This document shows positions 1 through 9,492 of a stretch of 64,000 nucleotides of DNA, one piece after another. The position numbers and the translations under genes were made by a program. How positions within the stretch are numbered: the first letter of the stretch is position 1; every line of letters begins with the position of its first letter. The stretch comes from Amycolatopsis bullii. Its GTDB lineage: Bacteria; Actinomycetota; Actinomycetes; Mycobacteriales; Pseudonocardiaceae. The notes below the pieces were generated by a model. That model ran no database searches. It was not told the DNA's origin and saw nothing but the letters and a program-made list of their open reading frames with translations. The stretch is taken from NCBI RefSeq assembly GCF_014654205.1, contig NZ_BNAW01000001.1:372001-436000 (forward strand), written 5' to 3'.

Positions 1-1810
1 GCTTGGCCAGCCGGTCCACTTCGGACAGTGTCTTGTGGAGGGTCCGCGGCTGGGGCGGGTAGTCGAAGACCGCCTCGCCGTCGGGTTCCAGGTGGGCCGT
101 CGGCTCGCCGTCGGTGACCATCAGGACCACCGGCTGGGCGTCCGGGTGCCGCCGCAGGTGCTGCCCGGCGAGCAGCAGCCCGTGGTGGGCGTTGGTGCCC
201 TGCTCCCAGGCGCCCTCCAGGCCGACCAGCTCCGGCAGCTCCATCGACTGCGCGTAGCGGCCGAAGGTGATCAGCTGCAGGGCGTCGTTGCGGAAGCGGG
301 TGCTGATCAGCTGGTGCAGCGCGAGCGCCGTGCGCTTCATCGGCAGCCAGCGCCCTTCCGACACCATCGACCACGACGTGTCGACCAGCAGCGCCACCGC
401 CGCGCGGGACCGGTGCTCGGTCTCGACCACTTCGACGTCCTCGACGTCGAGGCGCACCTGCCTCTCGCCCACCGAGACCGAGCGCAGGACGGCGTTGCGG
501 ATGGTCCGCGGCACGTCCCAGGGCTGCATGTCCCCGAACCGCCACGGCCGGGACGCGCCGGTGGGCTCGCGCTCGCCGGCCGCGCCCGCCGATTCCGTCT
601 CGCGTTCGCCGGTCTTGCCGCGCAGCGCGTTCACGATGTCGGACAGCACCGTCTCGCCGAGGCGCCGCAACGCCTTGGGGGACAACCGGAGCGAGCCGTC
701 GGCGGCCCGTTCGAACAAGCCCTGGCGGCGCAGCTCGCGCTCCAGTTCGGCCAGCCGGCGGGCGTCGACGCCCGCGTCCTTGCCGAGCTGGCGCTCCAGC
801 GCCTCCAGATCGATGTCCTCCAGCCGCGCGCCCGGGTAGGACTGGCCGAGCTGTTCGGCCAGCGCGTCCAGCTCGGCGAGGTCCTGCATGGCCTGGGCGC
901 CTTCGCCCATGCCCAGCGGGTTGTTGCCGCGGAAGCGCGCCGACCCCGTCCAGTCCTCGCCCGGCCGCGCCGCCTGCAGCTGACTGTCCAACCGGGACAG
1001 TTGCTGGGCCAGGCGCGGGTCGCCGAAGGCCTGCTGGGTCAGCTCGGCGAGCTCGGCGCGCTGTTCCGCCGACATCGAGTTCAGCATGCGCTGGGCGGCC
1101 GCCGACCGCTCGGCCAGCGCGTCGATCAGCTCTTCGACGGTGCGGGGGTCCTCCGGGAAGAACTCGCCGTGCTTGCCCATGAAGTCTTCGAAGCGCTGCT
1201 GGATGTCCTCGGCGCCGCGGGCGTGCGCTTCGAGGAGGTCGTTGAGGTCGCCCAGCATCTCGTTGATCCGCTCGACGTCCTCGGGCCCGGCGTTCTGCAG
1301 CGCCTGCTTCATGCCCTGGAACCGGGACTCCATCAGCTCCTGGCCGAGCAGGTCCCGGATCTGCTGGTAGTTCTCCCGGCCCTGTTCGGAGCGCCAGTCG
1401 TAGTTCGCGAGCTCGTTGACGGCCGCGGCCGTGCCCGGCGGCAGCGCGTCGAGCTGGGCTTCCCGGAAGCGGGCCTCGTCGTCCGGGTCCGGGAACAGCT
1501 CGCGGCGCTCGGCGTCGAGGGCCTCCTGCAGCAGGCGCTGGACCTCCTGGAGGGTGCCGTCGAGGTTGTTGCGCCGCTGGATCTGCGACCGGCGCTGCCA
1601 CAGGCGCCGGGTCAGCTCGTCGAGCCCCGCGGTGCGGTTCGTGCCGCGCCGCAGCATCTCCTCCAGCGCGGCCCGCGGCGAGGCGCCGGCCATCACGTCC
1701 TGGCCGATCTCCTCGAGCGCGTCACGCAAGTCAGCCGGCGGCGCGAGGGGGTCCGGCCCGTCGTGCCACGGGCCGTAGGAGTAGCCGTCGGGAAGCGGGA
1801 CCGCGGTCAT
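1..1810 (-). CDS. VWA domain protein of an AAA/VWA pair, 3' part cut by window edge
   Basis: The start codon ATG at 1810 overlaps the stop of the upstream AAA ATPase gene as ATGA, so the two are translationally coupled. About 603 residues are visible and the C-terminus runs off the left edge. The first ~460 residues are acidic, helical and Gln/Leu-rich without a recognised domain. A von Willebrand A domain follows, with the metal site motif DTSWS near residue 475 and the downstream TDG motif. The family (M. tuberculosis Rv0959 type, analogous to ViaA beside RavA) works with its AAA partner in protein or metal-centre remodelling; the substrate here is unknown. The GC-rich opposite strand is also open over this stretch but encodes only low-complexity sequence. 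Confidence 0.85.
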   Translation of the reverse strand, partial: MTAVPLPDGYSYGPWHDGPDPLAPPADLRDALEEIGQDVMAGASPRAALEEMLRRGTNRTAGLDELTRRLWQRRSQIQRRNNLDGTLQEVQRLLQEALDAERRELFPDPDDEARFREAQLDALPPGTAAAVNELANYDWRSEQGRENYQQIRDLLGQELMESRFQGMKQALQNAGPEDVERINEMLGDLNDLLEAHARGAEDIQQRFEDFMGKHGEFFPEDPRTVEELIDALAERSAAAQRMLNSMSAEQRAELAELTQQAFGDPRLAQQLSRLDSQLQAARPGEDWTGSARFRGNNPLGMGEGAQAMQDLAELDALAEQLGQSYPGARLEDIDLEALERQLGKDAGVDARRLAELERELRRQGLFERAADGSLRLSPKALRRLGETVLSDIVNALRGKTGERETESAGAAGEREPTGASRPWRFGDMQPWDVPRTIRNAVLRSVSVGERQVRLDVEDVEVVETEHRSRAAVALLVDTSWSMVSEGRWLPMKRTALALHQLISTRFRNDALQLITFGRYAQSMELPELVGLEGAWEQGTNAHHGLLLAGQHLRRHPDAQPVVLMVTDGEPTAHLEPDGEAVFDYPPQPRTLHKTLSEVDRLAK

Positions 1811-3204
1811 CGGCCGTAGACGGTCGTCGCGTCGTCGGAGTCCTTCGCGAGCCTTCGCGACAGGAACAGCATCTCGAGGGCGAGTTCGACGGCGGCCGCG
1901 ATCCGCCCGGCGGGCTCGTCGGCGGCGACGCCGGCGCGCTGGGCGACCTCGTGCAGCACCGGCAGTTCGGGCAGGGCTTCGAGGACGTCCTTGCCCGGCA
2001 CGCGCTCGCCGGTGGCCACCAGGTGGCCCTCGCCGACCGCGTCGGCCAGCGGCCGCAGGTCAAGACCGGCGAACCGGTCGCGCGCGGTCTCCGCGATCGC
2101 CATCCGCAGCAGGTGCACGAGGTGCTCGATCTCGCGGCCCTCTTCACCGGGCTCGAACTCGATCTTGCCGCGCAGCACCGACGGCACGGCGTCGAGGTCG
2201 ACCGGGCGCGCCACGGCGGGCTCCTCCCCGGTCAGCGCCGAACGCCGCAGGGCCGCGGCCGCCACGGTTTCCGCCGCGGCGACGGCGAACCGCGCCGACA
2301 CGCCGGAGCGCTGGTCGATCACCGTGGATTCCCGGAGGTTCCGGACGAACCGGGCGAGCACCTCCAGCAGCGGCTCGCCGACTTCGGCGACGAGGTCGGC
2401 CTCCTGCTTGACGACGGCGACCTCGGCCTCGACGTCCAGGGGGTAGTGCGTGCGGATCTCGGCGCCGAAGCGGTCCTTCAGCGGGGTGATGATCCGGCCG
2501 CGGTTGGTGTAGTCCTCGGGGTTCGCGGTGGCGACGAGCAGGACGTCCAGGGGCAGCCGCAGCGTGTAGCCGCGGACCTGGATGTCCCGCTCCTCCATCA
2601 CGTTGAGCAGCGCGACCTGGATGCGCTCGGCGAGGTCGGGCAGCTCGTTGATGGCGACGATGCCGCGGTGGGCGCGCGGGACCAGCCCGAAGTGGATGGT
2701 CTCGGGGTCGCCGAGGCTGCGGCCTTCGGCCACCTTCACCGGGTCGACGTCGCCGATCAGGTCGCCGACGGAGGTGTCCGGCGTGGCGAGCTTTTCGGTG
2801 TAGCGCTCGGAGCGGTGGCGCCAGGCGACCGGCAGGTCGTCGCCGAGTTCGGCGGCACGGCGGATCGACGCGGGCGTGATCGGCTGCAGCGGGTGTTCGC
2901 CCAGCTCGGAGCCCTCGATGACGGGCGTCCATTCGTCGAGCAGGCCGGCCAGGGTGCGCAGCAGGCGGGTTTTGCCCTGGCCGCGTTCGCCGAGCAGCAC
3001 GACGTCGTGGCCGGCCAGCAGCGCGCGTTCGAGCTGCGGCAGCACGGTGCGGGAGAACCCGACGATGCCGGGCCAGGCGTCCTCGCCGTTCCTGAGGGCG
3101 GTCAGCAGGTTGTCGTGGATCTCTCGGGCGATCGGGCGCGGCTCGTACCCGGCCGCGCGCAGGGCCCCGGCGGTGCGGGGAAGAGCGTCTGGAACAGCGT
3201 TCAC
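1807..3204 (-). CDS. AAA+ ATPase, magnesium-chelatase subunit I/MoxR-like
   Basis: This 465-residue protein has a Walker A motif GERGQGKT at about residues 72-79. The segment equivalent to Walker B reads AINELPDL, so Asn precedes the catalytic Glu. A chelatase/MoxR lid region follows. It resembles mycobacterial Rv0958, annotated as a chelatase-like ATPase, and is paired with a VWA protein, the usual arrangement for AAA/VWA chaperones. No chlorophyll or cobalamin gene is nearby, so true Mg-chelatase activity is unlikely. The GTG start at 3204 is chosen because no start lies just upstream in frame; its Shine-Dalgarno-like GAGGAGG directly abuts the GTG, which is unusually close, so the start is less certain than the gene. 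Confidence 0.85.
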   Translation of the reverse strand: MNAVPDALPRTAGALRAAGYEPRPIAREIHDNLLTALRNGEDAWPGIVGFSRTVLPQLERALLAGHDVVLLGERGQGKTRLLRTLAGLLDEWTPVIEGSELGEHPLQPITPASIRRAAELGDDLPVAWRHRSERYTEKLATPDTSVGDLIGDVDPVKVAEGRSLGDPETIHFGLVPRAHRGIVAINELPDLAERIQVALLNVMEERDIQVRGYTLRLPLDVLLVATANPEDYTNRGRIITPLKDRFGAEIRTHYPLDVEAEVAVVKQEADLVAEVGEPLLEVLARFVRNLRESTVIDQRSGVSARFAVAAAETVAAAALRRSALTGEEPAVARPVDLDAVPSVLRGKIEFEPGEEGREIEHLVHLLRMAIAETARDRFAGLDLRPLADAVGEGHLVATGERVPGKDVLEALPELPVLHEVAQRAGVAADEPAGRIAAAVELALEMLFLSRRLAKDSDDATTVYGR

Positions 3205-3304
3205 CTCCTCGACGCTACTGCCGGATCGGCGGTGCGTCGACGTGGAGCGGCTCCAGCGTGGGCGCGCTGCTGTCTTGCCCGCCGGACCGGTAAAATAGGG
3301 CGTC

Positions 3305-4093
3305 GTGTGCCGTCCCAGTGCGACTTTCGCCGTCTGGTCGAGCGCGTGGCTCAACGGGGCCGCCGCGTCCGACGATGTCCTCGATGCCCTGCTCGCGTGG
3401 GGTGAGGCCCATGACGTCGTGGCCGCCGACGCGGCCGCGGCCGAGGCTTTCGCGCTCCCGCTGGCGTTCAACCGGGCGGCCACACCGGTCCAGCTGCTGA
3501 TGGCGCTGCGTTCGCAAGGAGCGAAATCCCTCCAGCTGGTCCTCCCGGTTCCCGGCGACGTCCGCGGCCTCGGCGGCGGTGGTCCGTTCACCGAGGCGGC
3601 GTTGCGCGCGGGTGACGCACTGGTGCTCTCCGAGCTCGGCTTCGGTCTGGTGCCGGAGCCGATCGCCGAAGGCCTGGTGCGCTGGACGGTCTACTCGCTG
3701 ACGTCGCCGGAGTACGTGGCGCTCGGCGAGGCCGAGCACGGGCTGACCGACGCGATCCGGGCCAGCGCGGGGGCATTGCAGACCCTGGACGTGGCCTCGG
3801 ACCGGCCGGGCGTGCGCGCGGAGCTGTCGGCCCACCTGCGCTCGCGGCCGGACGTCGACTGGCCGGCCGGGACACCGGGGCGCGCGTTGCGGGTGCTGCA
3901 GCGAGCCGAGGAGATCGCGGCGATCCTGGCCATCGCGTCCTCGGACGACCCGGGCGGAGCGTTGTCGGCATCGGCTTCGACGTTGCGCGCCCAGGCACTG
4001 CGGCCGCTGTCGGACGCGGTCCGGACGGCCCGCTGCGCGGCGGTCAACGAGGCGGTGCGGGTGTTCGCGGAGCAGACGGCCCGCGAAGGCTGA
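3305..4093 (+). CDS. conserved actinobacterial protein of unknown function
   Basis: This 262-residue, Ala-rich soluble protein begins at a GTG. The sequence TAAAAT lies about 12 bases upstream, so a leaderless or near-leaderless transcript is possible; there is no clear ribosome site. Residues about 10-90 form a compact region (AVWSSAWLNG to LVLPVPGD) and the C-terminal half is helical. There is no signal peptide, membrane segment or catalytic motif that I recognise. It diverges from the AAA/VWA pair and is followed 11 bases later by a methyltransferase on the same strand. I believe this family is widespread in mycobacteria and relatives, but I cannot assign a function. Confidence 0.75.
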   Translation: MCRPSATFAVWSSAWLNGAAASDDVLDALLAWGEAHDVVAADAAAAEAFALPLAFNRAATPVQLLMALRSQGAKSLQLVLPVPGDVRGLGGGGPFTEAALRAGDALVLSELGFGLVPEPIAEGLVRWTVYSLTSPEYVALGEAEHGLTDAIRASAGALQTLDVASDRPGVRAELSAHLRSRPDVDWPAGTPGRALRVLQRAEEIAAILAIASSDDPGGALSASASTLRAQALRPLSDAVRTARCAAVNEAVRVFAEQTAREG

Positions 4094-4104
4094 GGTCCCG
4101 CGCG

Positions 4105-4863
4105 TTGAGCGAGGACACCTGGGCCGCGATCGCCGACGATTTCGCCGACGGTGCCTACGCGTCCGTGAAGGGGCGCGTGCGCACCTACGTGATGCACCGC
4201 CAGCTGCTCGAACACTTGCCCGCTCCGCCGGCCACGGTGCTCGACGTCGGCGGCGGTGCCGGCCACCAGTCGTTCCCGCTCGCCCGCGCGGGCTACGACG
4301 TCACCCTGCTCGACTCCTCGGCGGCGATGCTCGACAAGGCCCGGCAGCGGATGCCGGACCGGGTGACGCTCGTGCACGCCGACGGCGCGAACGCCGAAGA
4401 GGCGGTCGCCGGCCGCCGCTTCGACGCCGTCTTGTGCCACGGCGTGCTCGGCTACCTGGAGCGGCCGGAGCCCGTGCTCGACCAGCTGTGCCGGTGCGCC
4501 GCCCCCGGCGGCCTGGTCTCGATCATGGCGGGCAACGCCGACGCGTCCGCCGTGCGCCCGGCCATGGAACGGCGCTGGGAGGACGCCCTGGCCGCGTTCG
4601 ACGCCCGCGCCGAAATCGGGGTGCTGGGCCTGCCGACGCACGCCGGCACGGTAGCCGAGCTCAGCGACGACCTCCGCCGTCGCGGGGTGGAACCCCTGCA
4701 GTGGTACGGAGTCTGGCTGTTCGTCGACTGGTTCGACCTCAGCGGCACCGAACTGGACCCGGCCGACGCCGAACGGGTCGCGGCCGTCGAATTCGAGGCC
4801 GGCCGGCGGGATCCGTACCGCCGGCTCAGCCGCATCTTCCACCTCGTGGGGCGCCGGACCTAA
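4105..4863 (+). CDS. class I SAM-dependent methyltransferase
   Basis: The 252-residue protein starts at a TTG 11 bases after the previous gene. The SAM-binding motif I reads VLDVGGGAGH near residues 45-54, followed by acidic motif II (LLDSS) and the motif DAVLCHGVLGYL, typical of class I Rossmann methyltransferases of the SmtA/UbiE type. The substrate cannot be read from sequence. The gene converges on ferrochelatase and the two coding regions overlap by 4 bases at their 3' ends. Its position beside hemH does not by itself imply a haem role. Confidence 0.85.
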   Translation: MSEDTWAAIADDFADGAYASVKGRVRTYVMHRQLLEHLPAPPATVLDVGGGAGHQSFPLARAGYDVTLLDSSAAMLDKARQRMPDRVTLVHADGANAEEAVAGRRFDAVLCHGVLGYLERPEPVLDQLCRCAAPGGLVSIMAGNADASAVRPAMERRWEDALAAFDARAEIGVLGLPTHAGTVAELSDDLRRRGVEPLQWYGVWLFVDWFDLSGTELDPADAERVAAVEFEAGRRDPYRRLSRIFHLVGRRT

Positions 4864-5903
4864 CGCGCGGGTCGCTTCGCCGGTTCGCAGCAGCCGATCG
4901 CGCACGGCGCACCGTTGACCGTGCAGCCCGCCGCCGGGAACGGGGACAGCTTGCGCGGCCGGACGCCGTGCGTGTGCTCGCGGATCAGCTCCACCACCAG
5001 CTCGGCGAACCGCGGATCGCTGCCCGCGGTCGCCGCGCGGGCGAACTTCATCCCGTGCTCGGCCGCGCGGTCCGCCGCCTCGTTGTCCAGGTCCCAGATC
5101 ACCTCGAGGTGGTCGGACACGAACCCGATCGGCGAGACGACCACGCCCGGCACCCCCGCCTCGTGCAGCGCGTCGATGTGGTCGACGATGTCCGGCTCCA
5201 GCCACGGTACCTGCGGCGGCCCGGACCGGGACTGCCACACCACGTCGTAGGAGCCGATACCCGCCTCGGCCGCCACCAGGCGAGCCGCCTCGGCGATCTG
5301 GCGCGAGTAGCGGCGGCCGCCCTCCGCGGGCGGGCCGGACGCGCGATCGGCGCTGTCCGGCACCGAGTGCGCCGTGAACACCGTGCGGATCCCCGGCTCG
5401 TCGCCCAGCGACGCGTGGGCCGCGCGCACGCCGTCGGCGACCGCCGAGACGAACAGCGGGTGGTCGAAGAACTGGCGGATCTTCACCAGCTCCGGGGCGC
5501 CGGCCCCGACGGACGCGCGGGCGCGCTCGATGTCCTCGTCGTACTGGCGGCACGCCGAGTAGCCGCCGTACGCGCTCGTGGGAAACACCAGCACCCGCTT
5601 CGCGCCCTCCGACGTCAGGGAAGCCAGTGTCTCTTCGACCATCGGGTGCCAGTTGCGGTTGCCGAAGTGCACCGGCAGGTCCATGCCGGCCGCCGCGAGC
5701 TGCTTCCCGACCGCGGCCATCGCGTCGCGGTTCAGCTTGTTGATCGGCGAAACCCCGCCGAAGTGCTGGTAGTGCTCGGCGACCTCCAGCAGCCGCTCGC
5801 GCGGCACCCCGCGGCCCCTGGTCACGTTCTCGAGGAACGGCATGACGTCGTCCGGCCCTTCCGGACCGCCGAACGAGAGCCACAGCAACGCGTCGTATCC
5901 CAC
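4860..5903 (-). CDS. hemH: (coproporphyrin) ferrochelatase with C-terminal Fe-S cysteines
   Basis: This 347-residue enzyme inserts Fe2+ into coproporphyrin III in the actinobacterial haem pathway (also named cpfC). It begins MGYDALLWLSFGGPEG and has the NKLN motif, the active-site His in FTAHSVPDSA and the acidic metal-path motif DHLEVIWDLD. Actinobacterial ferrochelatases carry a [2Fe-2S] cluster; the expected cysteines are here: one in YSACRQY and three near the C-terminus in CTVNGAPC and CC. In M. tuberculosis the homologue lies directly after inhA. Here an inserted TetR/MFS pair separates them. Confidence 0.95.
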   Translation of the reverse strand: MGYDALLWLSFGGPEGPDDVMPFLENVTRGRGVPRERLLEVAEHYQHFGGVSPINKLNRDAMAAVGKQLAAAGMDLPVHFGNRNWHPMVEETLASLTSEGAKRVLVFPTSAYGGYSACRQYDEDIERARASVGAGAPELVKIRQFFDHPLFVSAVADGVRAAHASLGDEPGIRTVFTAHSVPDSADRASGPPAEGGRRYSRQIAEAARLVAAEAGIGSYDVVWQSRSGPPQVPWLEPDIVDHIDALHEAGVPGVVVSPIGFVSDHLEVIWDLDNEAADRAAEHGMKFARAATAGSDPRFAELVVELIREHTHGVRPRKLSPFPAAGCTVNGAPCAIGCCEPAKRPAR

Positions 5904-5955
5904 CCCGTCATCTTGCCGATGTGGCGGCCCGCACGCCGACTCGGGCCCGTTGTGA

Positions 5956-5971
5956 ATCGATCAGTCCAAAA
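5956..5971. promoter_or_regulatory. putative TetR operator upstream of the TetR gene
   Basis: ATCGATCAGTCCAAAA lies about 20 bases before the TetR start codon. Its reverse complement matches 15 of 16 positions in the site before the downstream MFS gene (6605-6620). Two near-identical sites in front of the regulator and its neighbour are what a self-regulating local TetR repressor would produce. Confidence 0.6.
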
Positions 5972-5990
5972 CTCTGGTACGGTGTCCCCC

Positions 5991-6572
5991 ATGGCCAGGC
6001 CACGGGAGTTCGACGAGACCGCCGCCGTCGAGAAGGCGATGCACGCCTTCTGGGAGCGCGGCTACGAAGCGACGTCGACCCAGGACCTGTGCGACGCCAC
6101 CGGACTCGGCCGCAGCAGCGTCTACAACACCTTCACCAGCAAGCGAGCGCTCTTCGGGCGCTCGCTGGCGCACTACACCAGCACCCAGCTCGACAAGCGC
6201 CAGGCGATCCTCGACGGGCCGGGCACCGCGGCCGAGCGGCTCGACGCGGTCCTGCGCAGCGCCATCGAAGACGACCTCGAAGAGCACCGCCGCGGCTGCC
6301 TGGTGGTCAACACCCTGGCCGAGCTCGGGGTGCCCGACGACGAAGTGGGCGCCGCCCTGCGGGCCGACACCCACCGGAACCTGACCATGTTCGCCGAGTG
6401 CGTCCGCGAAGGCGTGCAAGACGGAAGCCTCCGGGACGGCCTGGACCCCGCCGAGGTGGCGGAGTACCTGCTCAGCACCACTTCGGGCCTGCGCGTGATG
6501 GCCCGCCGCGGTTCGAGCCGCGACAGCATGCACGCGGTGGCCGATCTCGCCCTTTCGGCCCTCACGCGCTGA
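5991..6572 (+). CDS. TetR/AcrR family transcriptional repressor
   Basis: The 193-residue protein starts at ATG 5991, right after an operator-like site. The N-terminal helix-turn-helix is clear: DLCDATGLGRSSVYNTFTSK at about residues 30-49. The C-terminal ligand domain contains the RGCLVVNTLAELG motif of the TetR_C group seen in regulators of drug or reactive-compound efflux. The MFS transporter follows 68 bases downstream on the same strand but has its own operator copy, so the likely circuit is autorepression plus repression of the transporter, relieved by a small molecule. The pair sits between hemH and inhA, which are adjacent in mycobacteria, so it is probably an insertion. Confidence 0.92.
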   Translation: MARPREFDETAAVEKAMHAFWERGYEATSTQDLCDATGLGRSSVYNTFTSKRALFGRSLAHYTSTQLDKRQAILDGPGTAAERLDAVLRSAIEDDLEEHRRGCLVVNTLAELGVPDDEVGAALRADTHRNLTMFAECVREGVQDGSLRDGLDPAEVAEYLLSTTSGLRVMARRGSSRDSMHAVADLALSALTR

Positions 6573-6604
6573 CCACCGCAGGACCGGGTCCGCCCGCGCC
6601 CTGA

Positions 6605-6620
6605 TTTTGGACCGATCGAT
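6605..6620. promoter_or_regulatory. putative TetR operator upstream of the MFS gene
   Basis: TTTTGGACCGATCGAT lies 20 bases before the MFS start codon, overlapping the likely 5' leader. It is the inverted counterpart of the site at 5956-5971 with one C/T difference. A strong ribosome site, AGGAGGAG, follows directly. Confidence 0.6.
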
Positions 6621-6640
6621 ACACAACAGGAGGAGAACCC

Positions 6641-7801
6641 ATGCCCCTGGCCGTCTTCGTCCTCGGGCTCAGCGTGTTCGCGCTGGGCACGTCCGAGTTC
6701 ATGATCACCGGCTTGCTCCCCGGCATGGCCGCCGACCTGCACGTGAGCATCCCCGACGCCGGCCTGCTGATTTCGGCGTTCGCCATCGGCATGGTCGTCG
6801 GCGCCCCGCTGCTGGCGATCGGGACGCTGCGGCTCCCCCGCCGCCGCACGCTGCTGGCCCTGCTCGGCGTGTTCGCCGTCGCGCACGTCGTCGGCGCCCT
6901 CGCCGAGGGGTACGCGCTCCTGTTCGCGACCCGCGTGATCGCGGCGTTCGCCTGCGCCGGGTTCTGGGCCGTCGCGCTGGCGACGACGATCGCGCTCGTC
7001 CCCGCCGAACGGCGCGGGCGCGGGATGGCGGTGCTGGTCGGCGGGCTGACCGTGGCCAACATCGCCGGGGTGCCCGCCGGCACGTTCCTCGGCCAGCACG
7101 CGGGCTGGCGGACGGCGTTCTGGGCGGTGACGGCGGTGACGCTGGTGGCGGTCGCCGGAGTGGCGCTGCTGGTGCCGGAGACGACCGGCGGGCCGCTGAG
7201 CCTGCGCGGTGAGCTGCGGCTGTACCGGCGGGGCCGGGTCTGGCTCGCACTCGGCGTGATCGCCCTGTGCCAGGCCATGATCTTCGCCGCGTTCAGCTAC
7301 CTGGCGCCGTTGCTGACCGAGACCGACGGCCTGCCCGGCGAGTGGGTGCCGGGGGTGCTCGCGCTGTTCGGCGTCGGCGCGCTGATCGGGATCAGCGCGG
7401 GCGGGCGGCTGGCCGACCGGCGGCCGTTCGCCACGCTCTACGGCTGCCTCGCGCTCGCGCTGGCCGCGTTGCTCGTGCTCGCCCTGACCACCGACGCGCT
7501 CGTGGCCGTCGCGGCCGTGCTCGTGTTCGGCGTGGCCGCGTTCGGCGCCAACCCGGCGCTGAACCTGCGCGCCTTCCAAGCCGCCGGCGACGCGCCGACG
7601 CTCGTCGGGGCCAGCACGACGTCGGCGTTCAACGTCGGCAACACCGCCGGGCCGTGGCTGGGCGGGGTCGCGATCGACGCCGGGCTCGGCTTCACGGGCG
7701 TCGCCTGGACCGGGATCGCCCTCGGCGTGGCGACACTGGCCGCGCTCACGGTCGCCGCCGCCGTCCAGCGCGGCGACGACCGTGCGCTCGTGGCCGTGTG
7801 A
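6641..7801 (+). CDS. MFS transporter, DHA1 (Cmx/YdhP-like) efflux type
   Basis: The 386-residue protein has about 12 hydrophobic segments. It opens with VLGLSVFALGTSEFMITGLLP, the signature of the chloramphenicol-resistance-like/purine-efflux branch of DHA1 drug:proton antiporters. Conserved TM5-type motif C is visible as VANIAGVPAGTFLGQ around residues 145-160. It starts at ATG with a near-perfect AGGAGG site. Its partner is the upstream TetR repressor with matched operators. The exported compound cannot be inferred. It ends 3 bases before the 3' end of convergent inhA, with no room for a terminator between them. Confidence 0.92.
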   Translation: MPLAVFVLGLSVFALGTSEFMITGLLPGMAADLHVSIPDAGLLISAFAIGMVVGAPLLAIGTLRLPRRRTLLALLGVFAVAHVVGALAEGYALLFATRVIAAFACAGFWAVALATTIALVPAERRGRGMAVLVGGLTVANIAGVPAGTFLGQHAGWRTAFWAVTAVTLVAVAGVALLVPETTGGPLSLRGELRLYRRGRVWLALGVIALCQAMIFAAFSYLAPLLTETDGLPGEWVPGVLALFGVGALIGISAGGRLADRRPFATLYGCLALALAALLVLALTTDALVAVAAVLVFGVAAFGANPALNLRAFQAAGDAPTLVGASTTSAFNVGNTAGPWLGGVAIDAGLGFTGVAWTGIALGVATLAALTVAAAVQRGDDRALVAV

Positions 7802-7804
7802 GGC

Positions 7805-8572
7805 TCAGCTGCCGAGGAAGTGGACCCCGCCGTCGACCATGATCATCGACCCGGTGGTGGCGGGCAGCCAGTCCGACAGCACCGCGCAGACGCTCTTCGC
7901 CACCGGGTCCGGGTCCGTGCTGTCCCAGCCGAGCGGCGCGCGGTCGCCCCAGCCGTCTTCGAGGTCCACGAAGCCCGGGATCGACTTCGCGGCCATGGTC
8001 TTCATCGGGCCCGCGCTGACCAGGTTGACGCGGATGCCCTGCGGGCCCAGCTCCTTGGCCAGGTACCGGTTGACCGACTCCAGCGCGGCCTTCGCGACGC
8101 CCATCCAGTTGTAGACCGGCCAGGCGACGCGGGCGTCGAAGTCCATGCCGACGATCGAGGAACCCCGGCCCAGCAGCGGCAGGCACGCCTTCGCCAGCGA
8201 CATGAAGGAGTACGCCGAGACGTCGACGGCGGTCTTGACGTCCTCGGCCGGGGCGTCCATGAACGGCGCGCCGAGGCAGCTCTGCGGGGCGAACCCGATG
8301 GAGTGCAGCACCCCGTCGAGGCCGTCGACGTGCGCGCGGACCTTGTCGGCGAGGCCGTCGAGGTGCTCCTGGTTGGTGACGTCGAGCTCGATCACCGGCG
8401 CCTCTTCGGGCAGCCGCTTCGCGATGCGCTCGACCAGCGACATCCGGCCGAAGCCGGTGAGCACGACCTTGGCGCCTTCCTGCTGCGCGATCCTGGCCGC
8501 GTGAAAGGCGAGCGAAGCGTCGGTGATGATGCCGGTGATCAGCAGGCGCTTGCCTTCGAGCAGTCCGGGCAC
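7805..8572 (-). CDS. inhA: NADH-dependent enoyl-ACP reductase (FabI/InhA)
   Basis: This 255-residue SDR-type protein catalyses the last step of each FAS-II elongation round. It has the FabI-type nucleotide site GIITDASLAF and catalytic Tyr154 and Lys161 in YNWMGVAK. The segment after the SAGP motif is short (AAKSIPGF), where mycobacterial InhA carries about ten more residues forming the long-chain substrate loop; this suggests ordinary chain lengths rather than meromycolate precursors. It starts at GTG 8572 behind GGAGGA and lies 35 bases after fabG1 in the same operon, as in mycobacteria. Confidence 0.95.
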   Translation of the reverse strand: MPGLLEGKRLLITGIITDASLAFHAARIAQQEGAKVVLTGFGRMSLVERIAKRLPEEAPVIELDVTNQEHLDGLADKVRAHVDGLDGVLHSIGFAPQSCLGAPFMDAPAEDVKTAVDVSAYSFMSLAKACLPLLGRGSSIVGMDFDARVAWPVYNWMGVAKAALESVNRYLAKELGPQGIRVNLVSAGPMKTMAAKSIPGFVDLEDGWGDRAPLGWDSTDPDPVAKSVCAVLSDWLPATTGSMIMVDGGVHFLGS

Positions 8573-8607
8573 GGGTCCTCCAAGTCTTGTTCTGGGTGAG
8601 GGAAAGA

Positions 8608-9354
<747 letters not shown>

Positions 9355-9406
9355 TTATCGGCAGTGCCCGCGGGTCGTGCAGCCGCGCCCGGGCTCGCCG
9401 CGACCG

Positions 9407-9425
9407 TCCTAAGCCCGTGTTAGGA
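9407..9425. promoter_or_regulatory. inverted repeat upstream of the MHS/two-component operon
   Basis: TCCTAA-N7-TTAGGA is a perfect 6-base inverted repeat in the 180-base region between divergent fabG and the MHS permease gene. It could be an operator for the permease operon, or for the response regulator encoded in it. There is no T-run, so it is not an intrinsic terminator. Confidence 0.35.
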
Positions 9426-9492
9426 ACCGCCTCCCGACCTTGCTGGTTACCCGCTGGTTGGTCACCGTGAGTCGCAACACAGGAGGTCGACG

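Noticed and set aside
35..1819. 594-codon plus-strand frame at the left end
   Set aside because: The minus strand encodes a VWA protein with the DTSWS metal site and an ATGA overlap with its ATPase partner; the plus frame has no recognisable content.
1807..3204. True magnesium chelatase for chlorophyll or cobalt chelatase for B12
   Set aside because: No pathway genes nearby; the protein fits the AAA/VWA chaperone-like pairs better.
6641..7801. Naming the MFS gene as a chloramphenicol resistance determinant
   Set aside because: The family resemblance covers many substrates; nothing in the sequence fixes the drug.
5991..7801. Genomic island or secondary-metabolite cluster around the TetR/MFS pair
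   Set aside because: Only two genes, composition like neighbours, no integrase, tRNA or biosynthetic gene.
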